From Gemmatimonadota bacterium (lineage in GTDB: Bacteria > Gemmatimonadota > Gemmatimonadetes > Gemmatimonadales > GWC2-71-9), in assembly GCA_003169895.1 (NCBI GenBank), contig PNAE01000007.1, positions 1,593,978 to 1,657,977 of the forward strand: a DNA stretch of 64,000 nucleotides, given 5' to 3'. A program made the translations under genes and the position numbers. How positions within the stretch are numbered: the first letter of the stretch is position 1; the number at the start of each line of letters is the position of its first letter. Below, piece after piece: positions 25,068 through 32,150 of the stretch. The notes beneath the pieces are model-generated. The model was given only the letters and a program-made list of their open reading frames with translations, did not search any database and had not been told where the DNA came from.

Positions 25068-25491
25068 CCCTTCCCGCCGTCAGCGCCAGTATTGCCGCCG
25101 CCGCCAGTCGTTGAAGCCTCGCGGCATCGGTGTCTCCCAGCGCGCCGATCACGAGCTCATCCAACGAGGTCCACGCCCGCCGCACCGTGCTCTCCAGCAG
25201 TCGTGAGCGCGGCGTAGGATAGACGAGCACGACCCGTCCGTCATGCGGATCGACGCGACGTTCGATCATCCCACCGCGTTCCAGGCGTTGCACCATTCGC
25301 GTGACCGTGGGCGGCTCGACACCCAGTTGCTCCGCAAGCGCGGCCTGTCGCAAACCGGGCGCATCCCAGACCGCCAGCAACAGCAAGTCCTGCCCGGCGT
25401 GCAGGCCGTGCGGGGCGAGCAGTGCGCCGAGACGCGCGCGGTGGGCGCGCGCCAGCGCATGCAACGTTGGGCCAAGCGTATCTGGAGTCAT
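25057..25491 (-). CDS. MarR-family transcriptional regulator
   Basis: Protein of 144 residues with the MarR winged helix: GLRQAALAEQLGVEPPTVTRM as helix-turn-helix near residues 46-66, then LERGGMIERRVDPHDGRVVLVYPT as wing. It follows copD on the same strand with a 39-nt gap. It may control the neighbouring Fur/CopD genes or respond to a phenolic ligand; the ligand is not predictable. Its final GQR and stop codon are encoded by the heptamer array. Confidence 0.9.
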   Translation of the reverse strand: MTPDTLGPTLHALARAHRARLGALLAPHGLHAGQDLLLLAVWDAPGLRQAALAEQLGVEPPTVTRMVQRLERGGMIERRVDPHDGRVVLVYPTPRSRLLESTVRRAWTSLDELVIGALGDTDAARLQRLAAAAILALTAGRGQR

Positions 25492-25530
25492 GGGCGGTGC
25501 GGGGAAGCTAAGCCCGACCGCGGATTGCCA

Positions 25531-26451
25531 TCAGCCTTCGCCCGGAAGCGATGAGACTACGAGCATCGTGGTGATCGCGAGCATCACCAGGCCGAGAGCG
25601 AGTTCCACCCGGATCGCGCGGCGCAACGTGCCAGGTGAGCTGACCTGGCGTCCTTCAAGAGCCGGTGTAACGACGCGCCAGTTGTACCAGCCGAGCGCCA
25701 GGACGCCCAGCATGCCAACGAGCTTGAGCAACAACAGGCGGCCCCAAGTCGATGCCGGGATGATGGTGAGCGAGCCACCGGAATAGACCAGGGCCGCCGT
25801 GGTGCCCGAGATTACCGCCAGCACCGCGCCCACTCGGGCATAGACCGAGAAGGTTCGCACCACACCCGCAAGCGTCGGCAGCCGTGATTCGGCGTGCAGC
25901 AGCGGCAGCCCCACGAGCAGCACCACGGCCAGTGTGCCGAGCCAGATTCCGACGCCCGCGAGATGCGCCAGATCGAGGAGCCGGCCGAGCGGTCCGTGCC
26001 AGTTGTCGCCGGCGGCGTGACCCATGCCGGTCTGTCCCCAGAGAATGATTGCCACGAGGATCATGGCCAGCGGGTTCAGCGTCGTCATGGTGTCACGGCG
26101 TCGGGTAACCAGGGCGAGGCCCACTGCGGTGGCGGCGATTTGCAAAGCCCAAGCGTGGCCCCAGCTTCCGCTGAGCAGGCCGCTCTGCACCAGGCGGAAG
26201 GTGATGACATCGCCAGGGTCCAGAAAGGAAACGAGCTGCAGCACCCCGCGGGCCATCATCGCAACGAGGAGTGGGGCGAGGAGCCAGCTCGAGAATCGCG
26301 TCAGCCGACGGCGCAGCAGGTCGGCGAGTTCGGCGTCATGCACCTGCCGTGCGAACAGAGCGCCCGCGGCCCGACTGCCGACGAGCAGCAGCAGCCCGAC
26401 ATAGATCAATCCCCGCACCACCGCGTAGAGTACGAGGAGTCCCGAGCTCAT
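25531..26451 (-). CDS. copD: CopD-family membrane protein
   Basis: Inner-membrane protein of 306 residues with about eight helices. The CopD-domain motifs are visible: HLAGVGIWLGTLAVVLL near residue 168 and FSVYARVGAVLAVISGTTAALV near 206. CopD proteins take part in copper uptake or periplasmic copper handling. It starts a few nt after the Fur-family gene. No periplasmic CopC partner is adjacent, so the exact role is open. Confidence 0.85.
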   Translation of the reverse strand: MSSGLLVLYAVVRGLIYVGLLLLVGSRAAGALFARQVHDAELADLLRRRLTRFSSWLLAPLLVAMMARGVLQLVSFLDPGDVITFRLVQSGLLSGSWGHAWALQIAATAVGLALVTRRRDTMTTLNPLAMILVAIILWGQTGMGHAAGDNWHGPLGRLLDLAHLAGVGIWLGTLAVVLLVGLPLLHAESRLPTLAGVVRTFSVYARVGAVLAVISGTTAALVYSGGSLTIIPASTWGRLLLLKLVGMLGVLALGWYNWRVVTPALEGRQVSSPGTLRRAIRVELALGLVMLAITTMLVVSSLPGEG

Positions 26452-26455
26452 TGTG

Positions 26456-26833
26456 CTATGGTGATGCGGAGCAGTCGGCGCAGAGGCCGTAGAGGACGAG
26501 CTCGTGACTCTCGAGCGAGAAGCCCGGCGGGACGATCTCGCTCAGCGATCCGACGCAACCGGGAACCTCGTACACGCGATCGCACTGGCGACAGCGGAAA
26601 TGGTGGTGGTGACCCTTGCCGCGCACTTCGTAGCGCGGCACCTCGCCGGGGAGCTCAACGACATCGAGCCAGCCCTCGTTGGCCAGGGTCCGAATGTTCC
26701 GGTACACTGTGGCAATTCCCAATCCCCCGACCTCGCCCCGTGCAAGTTCAAGGACTTCGCCCGTTCCGAGCGGGCGATCCGCGCGCTGGAACGCCCGACG
26801 GATCGCCCCACGCTGCCTGGTGTTACGTTCCAT
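26456..26833 (-). CDS. Fur-family metalloregulator
   Basis: Short Fur-family repressor of 125 residues. The winged helix has TVYRNIRTLANEGW. The regulatory site carries GKGHHHHFRCRQC, and the structural zinc site has CRQC plus a second pair in GLCADC. The HHHH motif is shared by Zur, Fur and PerR types, so the metal cannot be fixed by eye. AAGGAG precedes the ATG. It is the first gene of a leftward set with copD and marR and is divergent from the phosphatase gene, so it may control both. Confidence 0.9.
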   Translation of the reverse strand: MERNTRQRGAIRRAFQRADRPLGTGEVLELARGEVGGLGIATVYRNIRTLANEGWLDVVELPGEVPRYEVRGKGHHHHFRCRQCDRVYEVPGCVGSLSEIVPPGFSLESHELVLYGLCADCSASP

Positions 26834-26880
26834 CCAGCGGCTCCTTGGTTCCGGCGCGACCGCTGCGCCAGAATTCTAAT

Positions 26881-28485
26881 GTCGTCAGGGCCCCGAACCC
26901 CAACGGTGTTGCCATCCCCACGCGCCTGATCGCACTGTGCATCCTCACCTTGGCCTTGGCAGTTCGTCTGCCCGCTCAGCGACCAGCGGCGAGCCCGCCT
27001 CGACTCGTGGTTGCGATCGCCATTGACCAGTTCCGCCCGGACTACCTCGACCGCTGGCGCACCCAGTTCACTGGCGGCCTGGCTTTTCTGCTGCATGAAG
27101 GCGTCTTCTTCCCGCACGGCGAGCAGGACCACGCCATTACCGAAACCGCCCCCGGACACTCCACGATGATGTCCGGCCGGTCGCCCGCCAGCACCGGAAT
27201 CGTGACCAACGACCTGGGTGTCACCGATTCCACTGCCCCCGTCATCGGTTCCTCGGCCACCGGGGCATCTCCCCGCCGTTTCATTGGTACGACGCTTTTG
27301 GACTGGATGCTCGCACGCGATCCCAATACCAAGTCGCTTTCGGTGTCCCGGAAGGATCGGGGGGCTATCCTCCAGATGGGCCGGGTAAAGGCACCGGTAT
27401 TCTGGTATTCCCAGGGCCGATTCTCTACCAGCCGCTACTACGCCGACACCCTCCCGGCATGGGTGACCGAGTGGAATCGGCGCGATCCGATCGACCGGCT
27501 GAAGGGCACCGCGTGGACGCTGTCCCATGATCCAACGTTCTATCCGGAACCGGACGACCGGGCCTTCGAGGGAGGCGGCGTCGATCGCGTGTTCCCCCAC
27601 GTGATTCCCGCCGATTCGGCACGGGCAGCCAGCCAGATCATCGACTTTTCCGTGATGGATTCCCTGACGCTCGATTTTGCCATCGATGGCATCGTGGCGC
27701 TCAAGCTGGGACAGCGAGACGGCGCGGATTTCGTCTCGATCTCGCTATCGACCACGGACGAAGTGGGTCACAAGTGGGGACCCGGGTCACGCGAGATGCA
27801 CGACCACGTGTTGAATGTCGATCGCTGGCTGGGCCAGTTCCTCGATTCGCTGGGTCGGCTGGTCCCATTGCAGCGGGTGGTCTTCACGCTGACGTCGGAT
27901 CACGGCGTCACGGAGTTTCCGGAGGCCGGCGCCGGTGGCCGGCTTGACCTGGCACCGCGGGTTCGCGCGCTCAACGCCTGGGCTCGCGCGCACGGCGACA
28001 GCGGGCTGCGGGCGGGCGCCGAGGCAGGCCTCATTTTCGGTGACTTCGCCGCGGCCGCGACGCGGTACCACCTCAACGTCGATTCGCTCGCATCTGGCGT
28101 CGCGACCGAGATCGCGGCGATACGCGGTGTGCGGCGCGTCTACACGCCCGCGATACTCGCGGCGGCGCAGGCGAGCGACCTTGACGCGATGCGGTGGCGG
28201 CGGGAGATCCCGCCGGGATTCTCGTGGCTTGTCGCGGTGTCCGTCGAGCCGCACTGGGTTCTCGCGGGCGGCCACAGTAGTACGTCGCACGGCACGACCA
28301 ACCCGGACGATGTTCTCGTGCCGATGCTGTTCCGCGTGCCGGGCACGCCGTCGGCCCGGGTCGAGCGCACGGTCCGCACGGTTGATATTGCACCGACGCT
28401 CGCCGCCATCCTCGGGATCAGGCCGACGGAGCCGGTGGAAGGCGTAGTCCTTCCCGAAGTTGTCCGTCACGCACCCAAGAGGTAG
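26881..28485 (+). CDS. PafA-like alkaline phosphatase / type I phosphodiesterase
   Basis: Secreted metallo-phosphatase of the alkaline phosphatase superfamily, about 520-535 residues. A signal sequence (ALCILTLALAVRLPAQ) precedes AIDQFRPDYL with the first metal Asp, TAPGHSTMMSG with the nucleophile Thr, TDEVGHKWGPGS, SDHGVTEFPE, and a late metal His in GGHSSTSHG. The pattern matches PafA (Thr nucleophile), a phosphate-irrepressible phosphomonoesterase. No ATG, GTG or TTG with a ribosome-binding site lies at the expected start; candidates are a TTG at 26845 or a rare ATC/CTG just before the signal peptide, so the 5' limit here is approximate. Fur-family gene is divergent. Confidence 0.85.
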   Translation, partial: VVRAPNPNGVAIPTRLIALCILTLALAVRLPAQRPAASPPRLVVAIAIDQFRPDYLDRWRTQFTGGLAFLLHEGVFFPHGEQDHAITETAPGHSTMMSGRSPASTGIVTNDLGVTDSTAPVIGSSATGASPRRFIGTTLLDWMLARDPNTKSLSVSRKDRGAILQMGRVKAPVFWYSQGRFSTSRYYADTLPAWVTEWNRRDPIDRLKGTAWTLSHDPTFYPEPDDRAFEGGGVDRVFPHVIPADSARAASQIIDFSVMDSLTLDFAIDGIVALKLGQRDGADFVSISLSTTDEVGHKWGPGSREMHDHVLNVDRWLGQFLDSLGRLVPLQRVVFTLTSDHGVTEFPEAGAGGRLDLAPRVRALNAWARAHGDSGLRAGAEAGLIFGDFAAAATRYHLNVDSLASGVATEIAAIRGVRRVYTPAILAAAQASDLDAMRWRREIPPGFSWLVAVSVEPHWVLAGGHSSTSHGTTNPDDVLVPMLFRVPGTPSARVERTVRTVDIAPTLAAILGIRPTEPVEGVVLPEVVRHAPKR

Positions 28486-28490
28486 TCCAG

Positions 28491-29493
28491 ATGCGCATCG
28501 CATTCTCCCTGCTCGTCCTCATTCCGGCCGTTCTGGTCGGTCTACATCCCGGGCGAGGACTCGGCCAAGCAGTATGGCTATGCCAAGATGCAGCTGGAGC
28601 AGATCGAGATCGCGCGCCGGATGATCGCCGCGTACCCCGACGAGCTGCAGCTGTGCCTCACGGCGGATGACGTGGTGGCGGCGCGCAAGGCTGGGAAGGT
28701 CGCTTCGATTCTCGGCATGGAGGGCGGTCATGCGATCGAGAACTCCCTCGCCCTGTTGCGGATGTACTATGCGCTCGGTGCCCGGTACATGACGCTGACC
28801 CACAATGTCACGCTCGACTGGGCTGACGCGGCGCTCGATAGCCGGACGCCGCCGCACCATGGCCTGACGGACTTCGGGCGCGACGTGGTCCGCGAGATGA
28901 ACCGCCTCGGGATGATCGTCGACCTGAGCCACGTGGCGCCGGCGACCATGAGCAATGCACTCGACGTGAGCGTGGCGCCGGTGATGCTCTCGCACTCTTC
29001 AGCGCGAGCGTTGATGGACACGCCGCGCGACGTGCCGGATTCGATTCTTGCCCGCCTGCCAAGGAACGGCGGTGTGGTGATGGTGACGTTCGTGAGCGGC
29101 TTCCTGCGCGACATCACTCCGACGCCGGAGTGGCGCCAGATGATGCGGGACTCACTGGGTCCGCAGCCGGACTCGGCGACTCGCGCCGCGTTCATCGTCC
29201 GGCATCCGGGCCCCAACGCCACGGTCAAGGATGTGGCCGATCACGTCGAGCACATTCGCGGAATCGCCGGCATCGACCATATCGGGCTTGGCGGCGATTA
29301 CGACGGAACGTCGGAGCTGCCCGACGGGATGACCGATGTGTCTGGCTATCCGCTCCTGTTCGCCGAGCTGATCCGTCGCGGGTGGACCGACGCCGACCTG
29401 CGGAAGCTCGCGGGCGAGAACATCCTCAGGGTGCTGCGGGACGTCGAGGCCGTGCGCGACCGTCTCGCCAGAGCATCAGGCCCCCGAACGTGA
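28491..29493 (+). pseudogene. Frameshifted M19 membrane dipeptidase
   Basis: The ATG at 28491, with AGAGG 7 nt upstream, opens a signal peptide (MRIAFSLLVLIPAVL). The enzyme body lies in a different frame, beginning FWSVYIPGEDSAKQYGY near 28530. Typical renal-type dipeptidases have about 60-70 residues between these parts, including the first metal site (HxD in DGHNDLP); here they are missing. The remaining ligands survive: GMEGGH, DLSHVA, LSHSSAR and GGDYDGTSELP. One deletion removed the HxD region and shifted the frame, so the product cannot be a normal dipeptidase. A shortened protein from the ATG at 28588 would lack the signal and half the metal site. Confidence 0.8.
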
Positions 29494-30157
29494 GCGCGCC
29501 GAGCGCGATTCCGAACCATTGAATGGCGTAGCTGAGATGTGGCCCGTTATTGAGTTCGGGCGGCGGGACAACGGGTAGTCGCCCTGGTCCAACGGCATCA
29601 CCAGCCAGCAGCAGGTAGACGTCGAGCGAACCCGGTCTCCGGCGCGCCAGAACGGTGCGATCGAGCCGCAACCACGTCGTCACGCCGTTGTGCAGCAACG
29701 GCTTTCCGGTGTCGCCCGTGACCGGCGTCGCGAAGACCAGTCCGTCGATTGTGACCTCGCCCGACGCCGGTGCGGGGATGCTGTCGGGCGGTGTCACCGC
29801 ATCGGGTGAGGGCACGAACCCGCGCACCACCCAGAGCACCGCGACACCGCTGTCGAGCACGAACGGCGTGACGACCTGCAGTCCGGGAGCCTCATCCTGG
29901 GCGCGGCCGCGCAGGATCAGTTGATCCCGCGGATCAAACCGGCCGTGCGCCACCACCCGGCGACCGGAATCGATCGGCGTGCCGGCGCGCAGGTCGGCGG
30001 GAAGCTCGAGGGGAGGTCGCGCCCTCGCGGCGAGCAATACCGCGTTGCTCGCGCGCCGTGCGGCGAGCCGCCGCAGCTGCCACCGGCCCAGGGTAACCGC
30101 GGCCCCGGCAACGCAGACCACGGCACCGATGAAGAGGACTCGTCTGGCTGGGGACAC
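29426..30157 (-). CDS. SURF1-family cytochrome oxidase assembly protein
   Basis: Membrane protein of 243 residues from the GTG at 30157, which has GAGGG 6 nt upstream; longer frames upstream look non-coding. An N-terminal helix (RRVLFIGAVVCVAGAAVTLGRWQLRR region) and a C-terminal helix with HLSYAIQWFGIALGAL bracket a periplasmic domain, the SURF1 layout. SURF1 helps heme insertion into cytochrome c oxidase. Its 3' end overlaps the dipeptidase remnant by 68 nt. No oxidase genes are in the window. Confidence 0.87.
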   Translation of the reverse strand: MSPARRVLFIGAVVCVAGAAVTLGRWQLRRLAARRASNAVLLAARARPPLELPADLRAGTPIDSGRRVVAHGRFDPRDQLILRGRAQDEAPGLQVVTPFVLDSGVAVLWVVRGFVPSPDAVTPPDSIPAPASGEVTIDGLVFATPVTGDTGKPLLHNGVTTWLRLDRTVLARRRPGSLDVYLLLAGDAVGPGRLPVVPPPELNNGPHLSYAIQWFGIALGALTFGGLMLWRDGRARPRRPAAP

Positions 30158-30350
30158 CGTTGACCCTCGACAAGGACATGAGCCGTTGCAACTTGCGCCG
30201 GGCAAAGACGCTAACACATTGCCACGGCGCAACATACTGTGGTGGCACGTCACCTGCTTTGGTGGGGTTGCCGGACACTCGCGCGTCATTCAGAACAGCA
30301 GCCCGGAGGCCTGGGCCATGAGGCCTGCACATCCTGCAAGGAGTACCGCC

Positions 30351-31037
30351 ATGCCTCGTCACTCTGCGTTCCTCGCACTGGTAACGCTCGTCGCCAGCGC
30401 CGCACCGCCGCTCCATGCCCAAGGACGCGACCGTGGCTTGGTCGAAATGCCGCCACGCGCCGTGCGAAGTGGCCTCTATTTCGTTGGGGCGCTGGGTGCG
30501 GGGAGTGAGCAGTGCAAGCTTGGGGCATCCAGTGAGTTCCCGGCATCCGAATGTGGGACGTTGAATGCCGCCGGGAACCCGCTACCTGACAATGGCAAGA
30601 CTTGGCGCGATCCGATTACCTCGCCAGCGTTCGCGCTTCGCCTCGGCGGGACGCCGTCGTCCAATGTCCGCTTGGGGGCCGAACTGATGGGATGGAGCGG
30701 AGACAACGGGCCGACTACGGAGCGTACCATCGGCCTGCTCGCCACTGGGCAGTTCTATCCGTCGAAGCGAGCCGGTTTCTATCTCAAGGGCGGCTTGGGT
30801 TATGGTTGGAGTTCCGTCGATTTCAACGACGGCAGCAGATCGCCTACCGAGACCGGATTTCTGTTCAACGTTGGCGCGGGTTACGAATTCGCATTGACGC
30901 CGCACGTCGCGATCGCGCCGCTGGTGGACTTCTACCAAGGCGTGTACCCTCGCGCCGGCGATCAAACGATCACCGAGCGCATCGCCTTCTTCGGCGTCTC
31001 GCTGACGGTGCAATCTGGCGACCGCCGCTGGCGTTGA
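30351..31037 (+). CDS. Outer-membrane beta-barrel protein
   Basis: Protein of 228 residues with a signal peptide (MPRHSAFLALVTLVASAAPPLHAQ). The mature part alternates Gly/aromatic strands (SGLYFVGALGAG, RAGFYLKGGLGYGWSS, FLFNVGAGYEFAL) and ends on a hydrophobic strand (IAFFGVSLTVQ), like OmpA-type or OprF-type porin domains. AAGGAG lies 8 nt before the ATG. The -35 box of the next tRNA operon overlaps its stop codon. Function unknown beyond the fold. Confidence 0.85.
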   Translation: MPRHSAFLALVTLVASAAPPLHAQGRDRGLVEMPPRAVRSGLYFVGALGAGSEQCKLGASSEFPASECGTLNAAGNPLPDNGKTWRDPITSPAFALRLGGTPSSNVRLGAELMGWSGDNGPTTERTIGLLATGQFYPSKRAGFYLKGGLGYGWSSVDFNDGSRSPTETGFLFNVGAGYEFALTPHVAIAPLVDFYQGVYPRAGDQTITERIAFFGVSLTVQSGDRRWR

Positions 31038-31062
31038 CCCGACCGCGGGCGCGCGCTATACT
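31034..31062 (+). promoter_or_regulatory. Sigma-70 promoter of the tRNA-Leu/tRNA-Thr operon
   Basis: TTGACC (31034-31039) and TATACT (31057-31062) with a 17-bp spacer, 12 bp before the first base of tRNA-Leu. The -35 hexamer contains the stop codon of the preceding gene. This is the cleanest promoter in the window. Confidence 0.85.
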
Positions 31063-31073
31063 GCCCGCGCCAC

Positions 31074-31155
31074 GCCCTGGTGGTGAAATTGGTAGACACG
31101 CTATCTTGAGGGGGTAGTGCCGAAAGGCATCGCGGTTCGAGTCCGCGCCAGGGCA
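31074..31155 (+). tRNA. tRNA-Leu(GAG)
   Basis: Class II tRNA with a long variable arm. The acceptor stem 31074-31080 pairs with 31148-31154. The anticodon stem CTATC pairs with GGTAG, and the loop carries GAG (31108-31110), reading CTC/CTT. The T stem CGCGG/CCGCG is perfect and the discriminator is A31155. It is the first gene after a strong promoter. Confidence 0.95.
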
Positions 31156-31168
31156 TCGCGCAGCGCTT

Positions 31169-31240
31169 GCCACTGTAGCTCAGGGGTAGAGCACTCGATT
31201 CGTAATCGAGCGGTCGTCAGTTCAAATCTGACCAGTGGCT
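31169..31240 (+). tRNA. tRNA-Thr(CGT)
   Basis: The acceptor stem 31169-31175 pairs with 31233-31239. The anticodon stem CTCGA pairs with TCGAG around a loop with CGT (31201-31203), reading ACG. The T stem GTCAG/CTGAC is perfect and the discriminator is T31240. It lies 13 bp after tRNA-Leu in the same transcript. Confidence 0.95.
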
Positions 31241-31247
31241 CTTAACT

Positions 31248-31301
31248 GCAGCCCAGAGGCCTGAGCCCAGTGCAAAGCCAAGAGCCAAGAGCCCAAAGCC
31301 C
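31248..31301. repeat. Heptamer repeat cluster R5 (AGAGCC type)
   Basis: Three 7-nt units at 31248-31268 (GCAGCCC, AGAGGCC, TGAGCCC) and four in exact register at 31274-31301 (AAAGCCA and AGAGCCA type). There is no inverted arm of comparable length. It fills the space between tRNA-Thr and the convergent esterase gene and may be part of the 3' end of the tRNA transcript. Confidence 0.75.
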
Positions 31302-31336
31302 CAAGGCTGCGATATCGATAATCGGCGGCGTCTCGA

Positions 31337-32011
31337 TCACGAGGCGCCGTTGTTGTTTCCAGTCGGCAGCAGGGTGTCGATCCAGCTCGAGGCGTCGACC
31401 AGCTCCGCCTCACTGATCGTGTGCGACATGCCGGAATAGCTGTGCGCTTCGAGCGTCGCGTCCGCCGCGCGCAGCGCCGCCCATCCTGCTTCCGCGGCGA
31501 CGAACGGCACTGCGGGATCGGCGGTGCCGTGACCCCAGAAGATCGGCGTGCCGCGCACTCGCTCGCTGGACACGGCGACCGACGGGTGGTCGGCGAGAAA
31601 GCCGGAGAAGACCAGCACACCGCGAACCCGTCCGGGGTTCCGCATCAGGAACGCGAGCGCCGACGTACCCCCCTGCGAGAATCCTCCGAGAATCAATGGC
31701 GGGTCGGTGCGGCCAAGGCGCGCCGGCAACCCGGCGATGAACGCTGCGAGGGCATCCTGGCCCTGGAGAAACGACTCGGGCTCCGGTGTGGTCCCGCCGA
31801 GGAACCGATACCAGGCGAAGCCCGGGCCATAGCCCCAGGGTGCGGCCGGGAACGGTGCGCGCACCGACACTGTCGTTGCACCAGCGTGCAGCATCCGCCC
31901 GATGGGCAGGAGATCGCGCTCGTCGCTGCCGCGGCCGTGCAGCAGCACGAGGACTGGTCCGCGCGCGGAACCTTTGTCGATCAGCGCCTCGAGTACCGCT
32001 GGCTGGGTCAC
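31337..32011 (-). CDS. Phospholipase/carboxylesterase family alpha/beta hydrolase
   Basis: Alpha/beta hydrolase of 224 residues with VLVLLHGRGSDERDLLP (oxyanion region), nucleophile elbow GFSQGG, the acid in HGTADPAVP and the catalytic His in SGMSHTISEAEL. No signal peptide, so it is cytoplasmic. The family hydrolyses acyl esters of small alcohols or lysophospholipids; the substrate cannot be told from sequence. The gene is monocistronic between tRNAs. Confidence 0.9.
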   Translation of the reverse strand: MTQPAVLEALIDKGSARGPVLVLLHGRGSDERDLLPIGRMLHAGATTVSVRAPFPAAPWGYGPGFAWYRFLGGTTPEPESFLQGQDALAAFIAGLPARLGRTDPPLILGGFSQGGTSALAFLMRNPGRVRGVLVFSGFLADHPSVAVSSERVRGTPIFWGHGTADPAVPFVAAEAGWAALRAADATLEAHSYSGMSHTISEAELVDASSWIDTLLPTGNNNGAS

Positions 32012-32075
32012 GCACGCTCCCCTTACTCGGCCCCTCGGATTCGACTATCATTGCGGCGCCGGCGGGTCACTATAA

Positions 32076-32149
32076 CGGGACGTAGCGCAGTCCGGTAGCG
32101 CACTGCAATGGGGTTGCAGGGGTCGCGGGTTCAAATCCCGCCGTCCCGA
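32076..32149 (+). tRNA. tRNA-Pro(GGG)
   Basis: The acceptor stem 32076-32082 pairs with 32142-32148. The anticodon stem CTGCA pairs with TGCAG around a loop with GGG (32110-32112), reading CCC/CCT. The T stem GCGGG/CCCGC is perfect and the discriminator is A32149. It ends one base before the stop codon of the convergent kinase gene. A weak TATCAT at 32046-32051 may be its -10 box. Confidence 0.95.
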
Positions 32150-32150
32150 T

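Noticed and set aside
28491-28600. Programmed frameshift in the dipeptidase
   Set aside because: A whole region with the first metal site is missing, which a ribosomal shift cannot restore.
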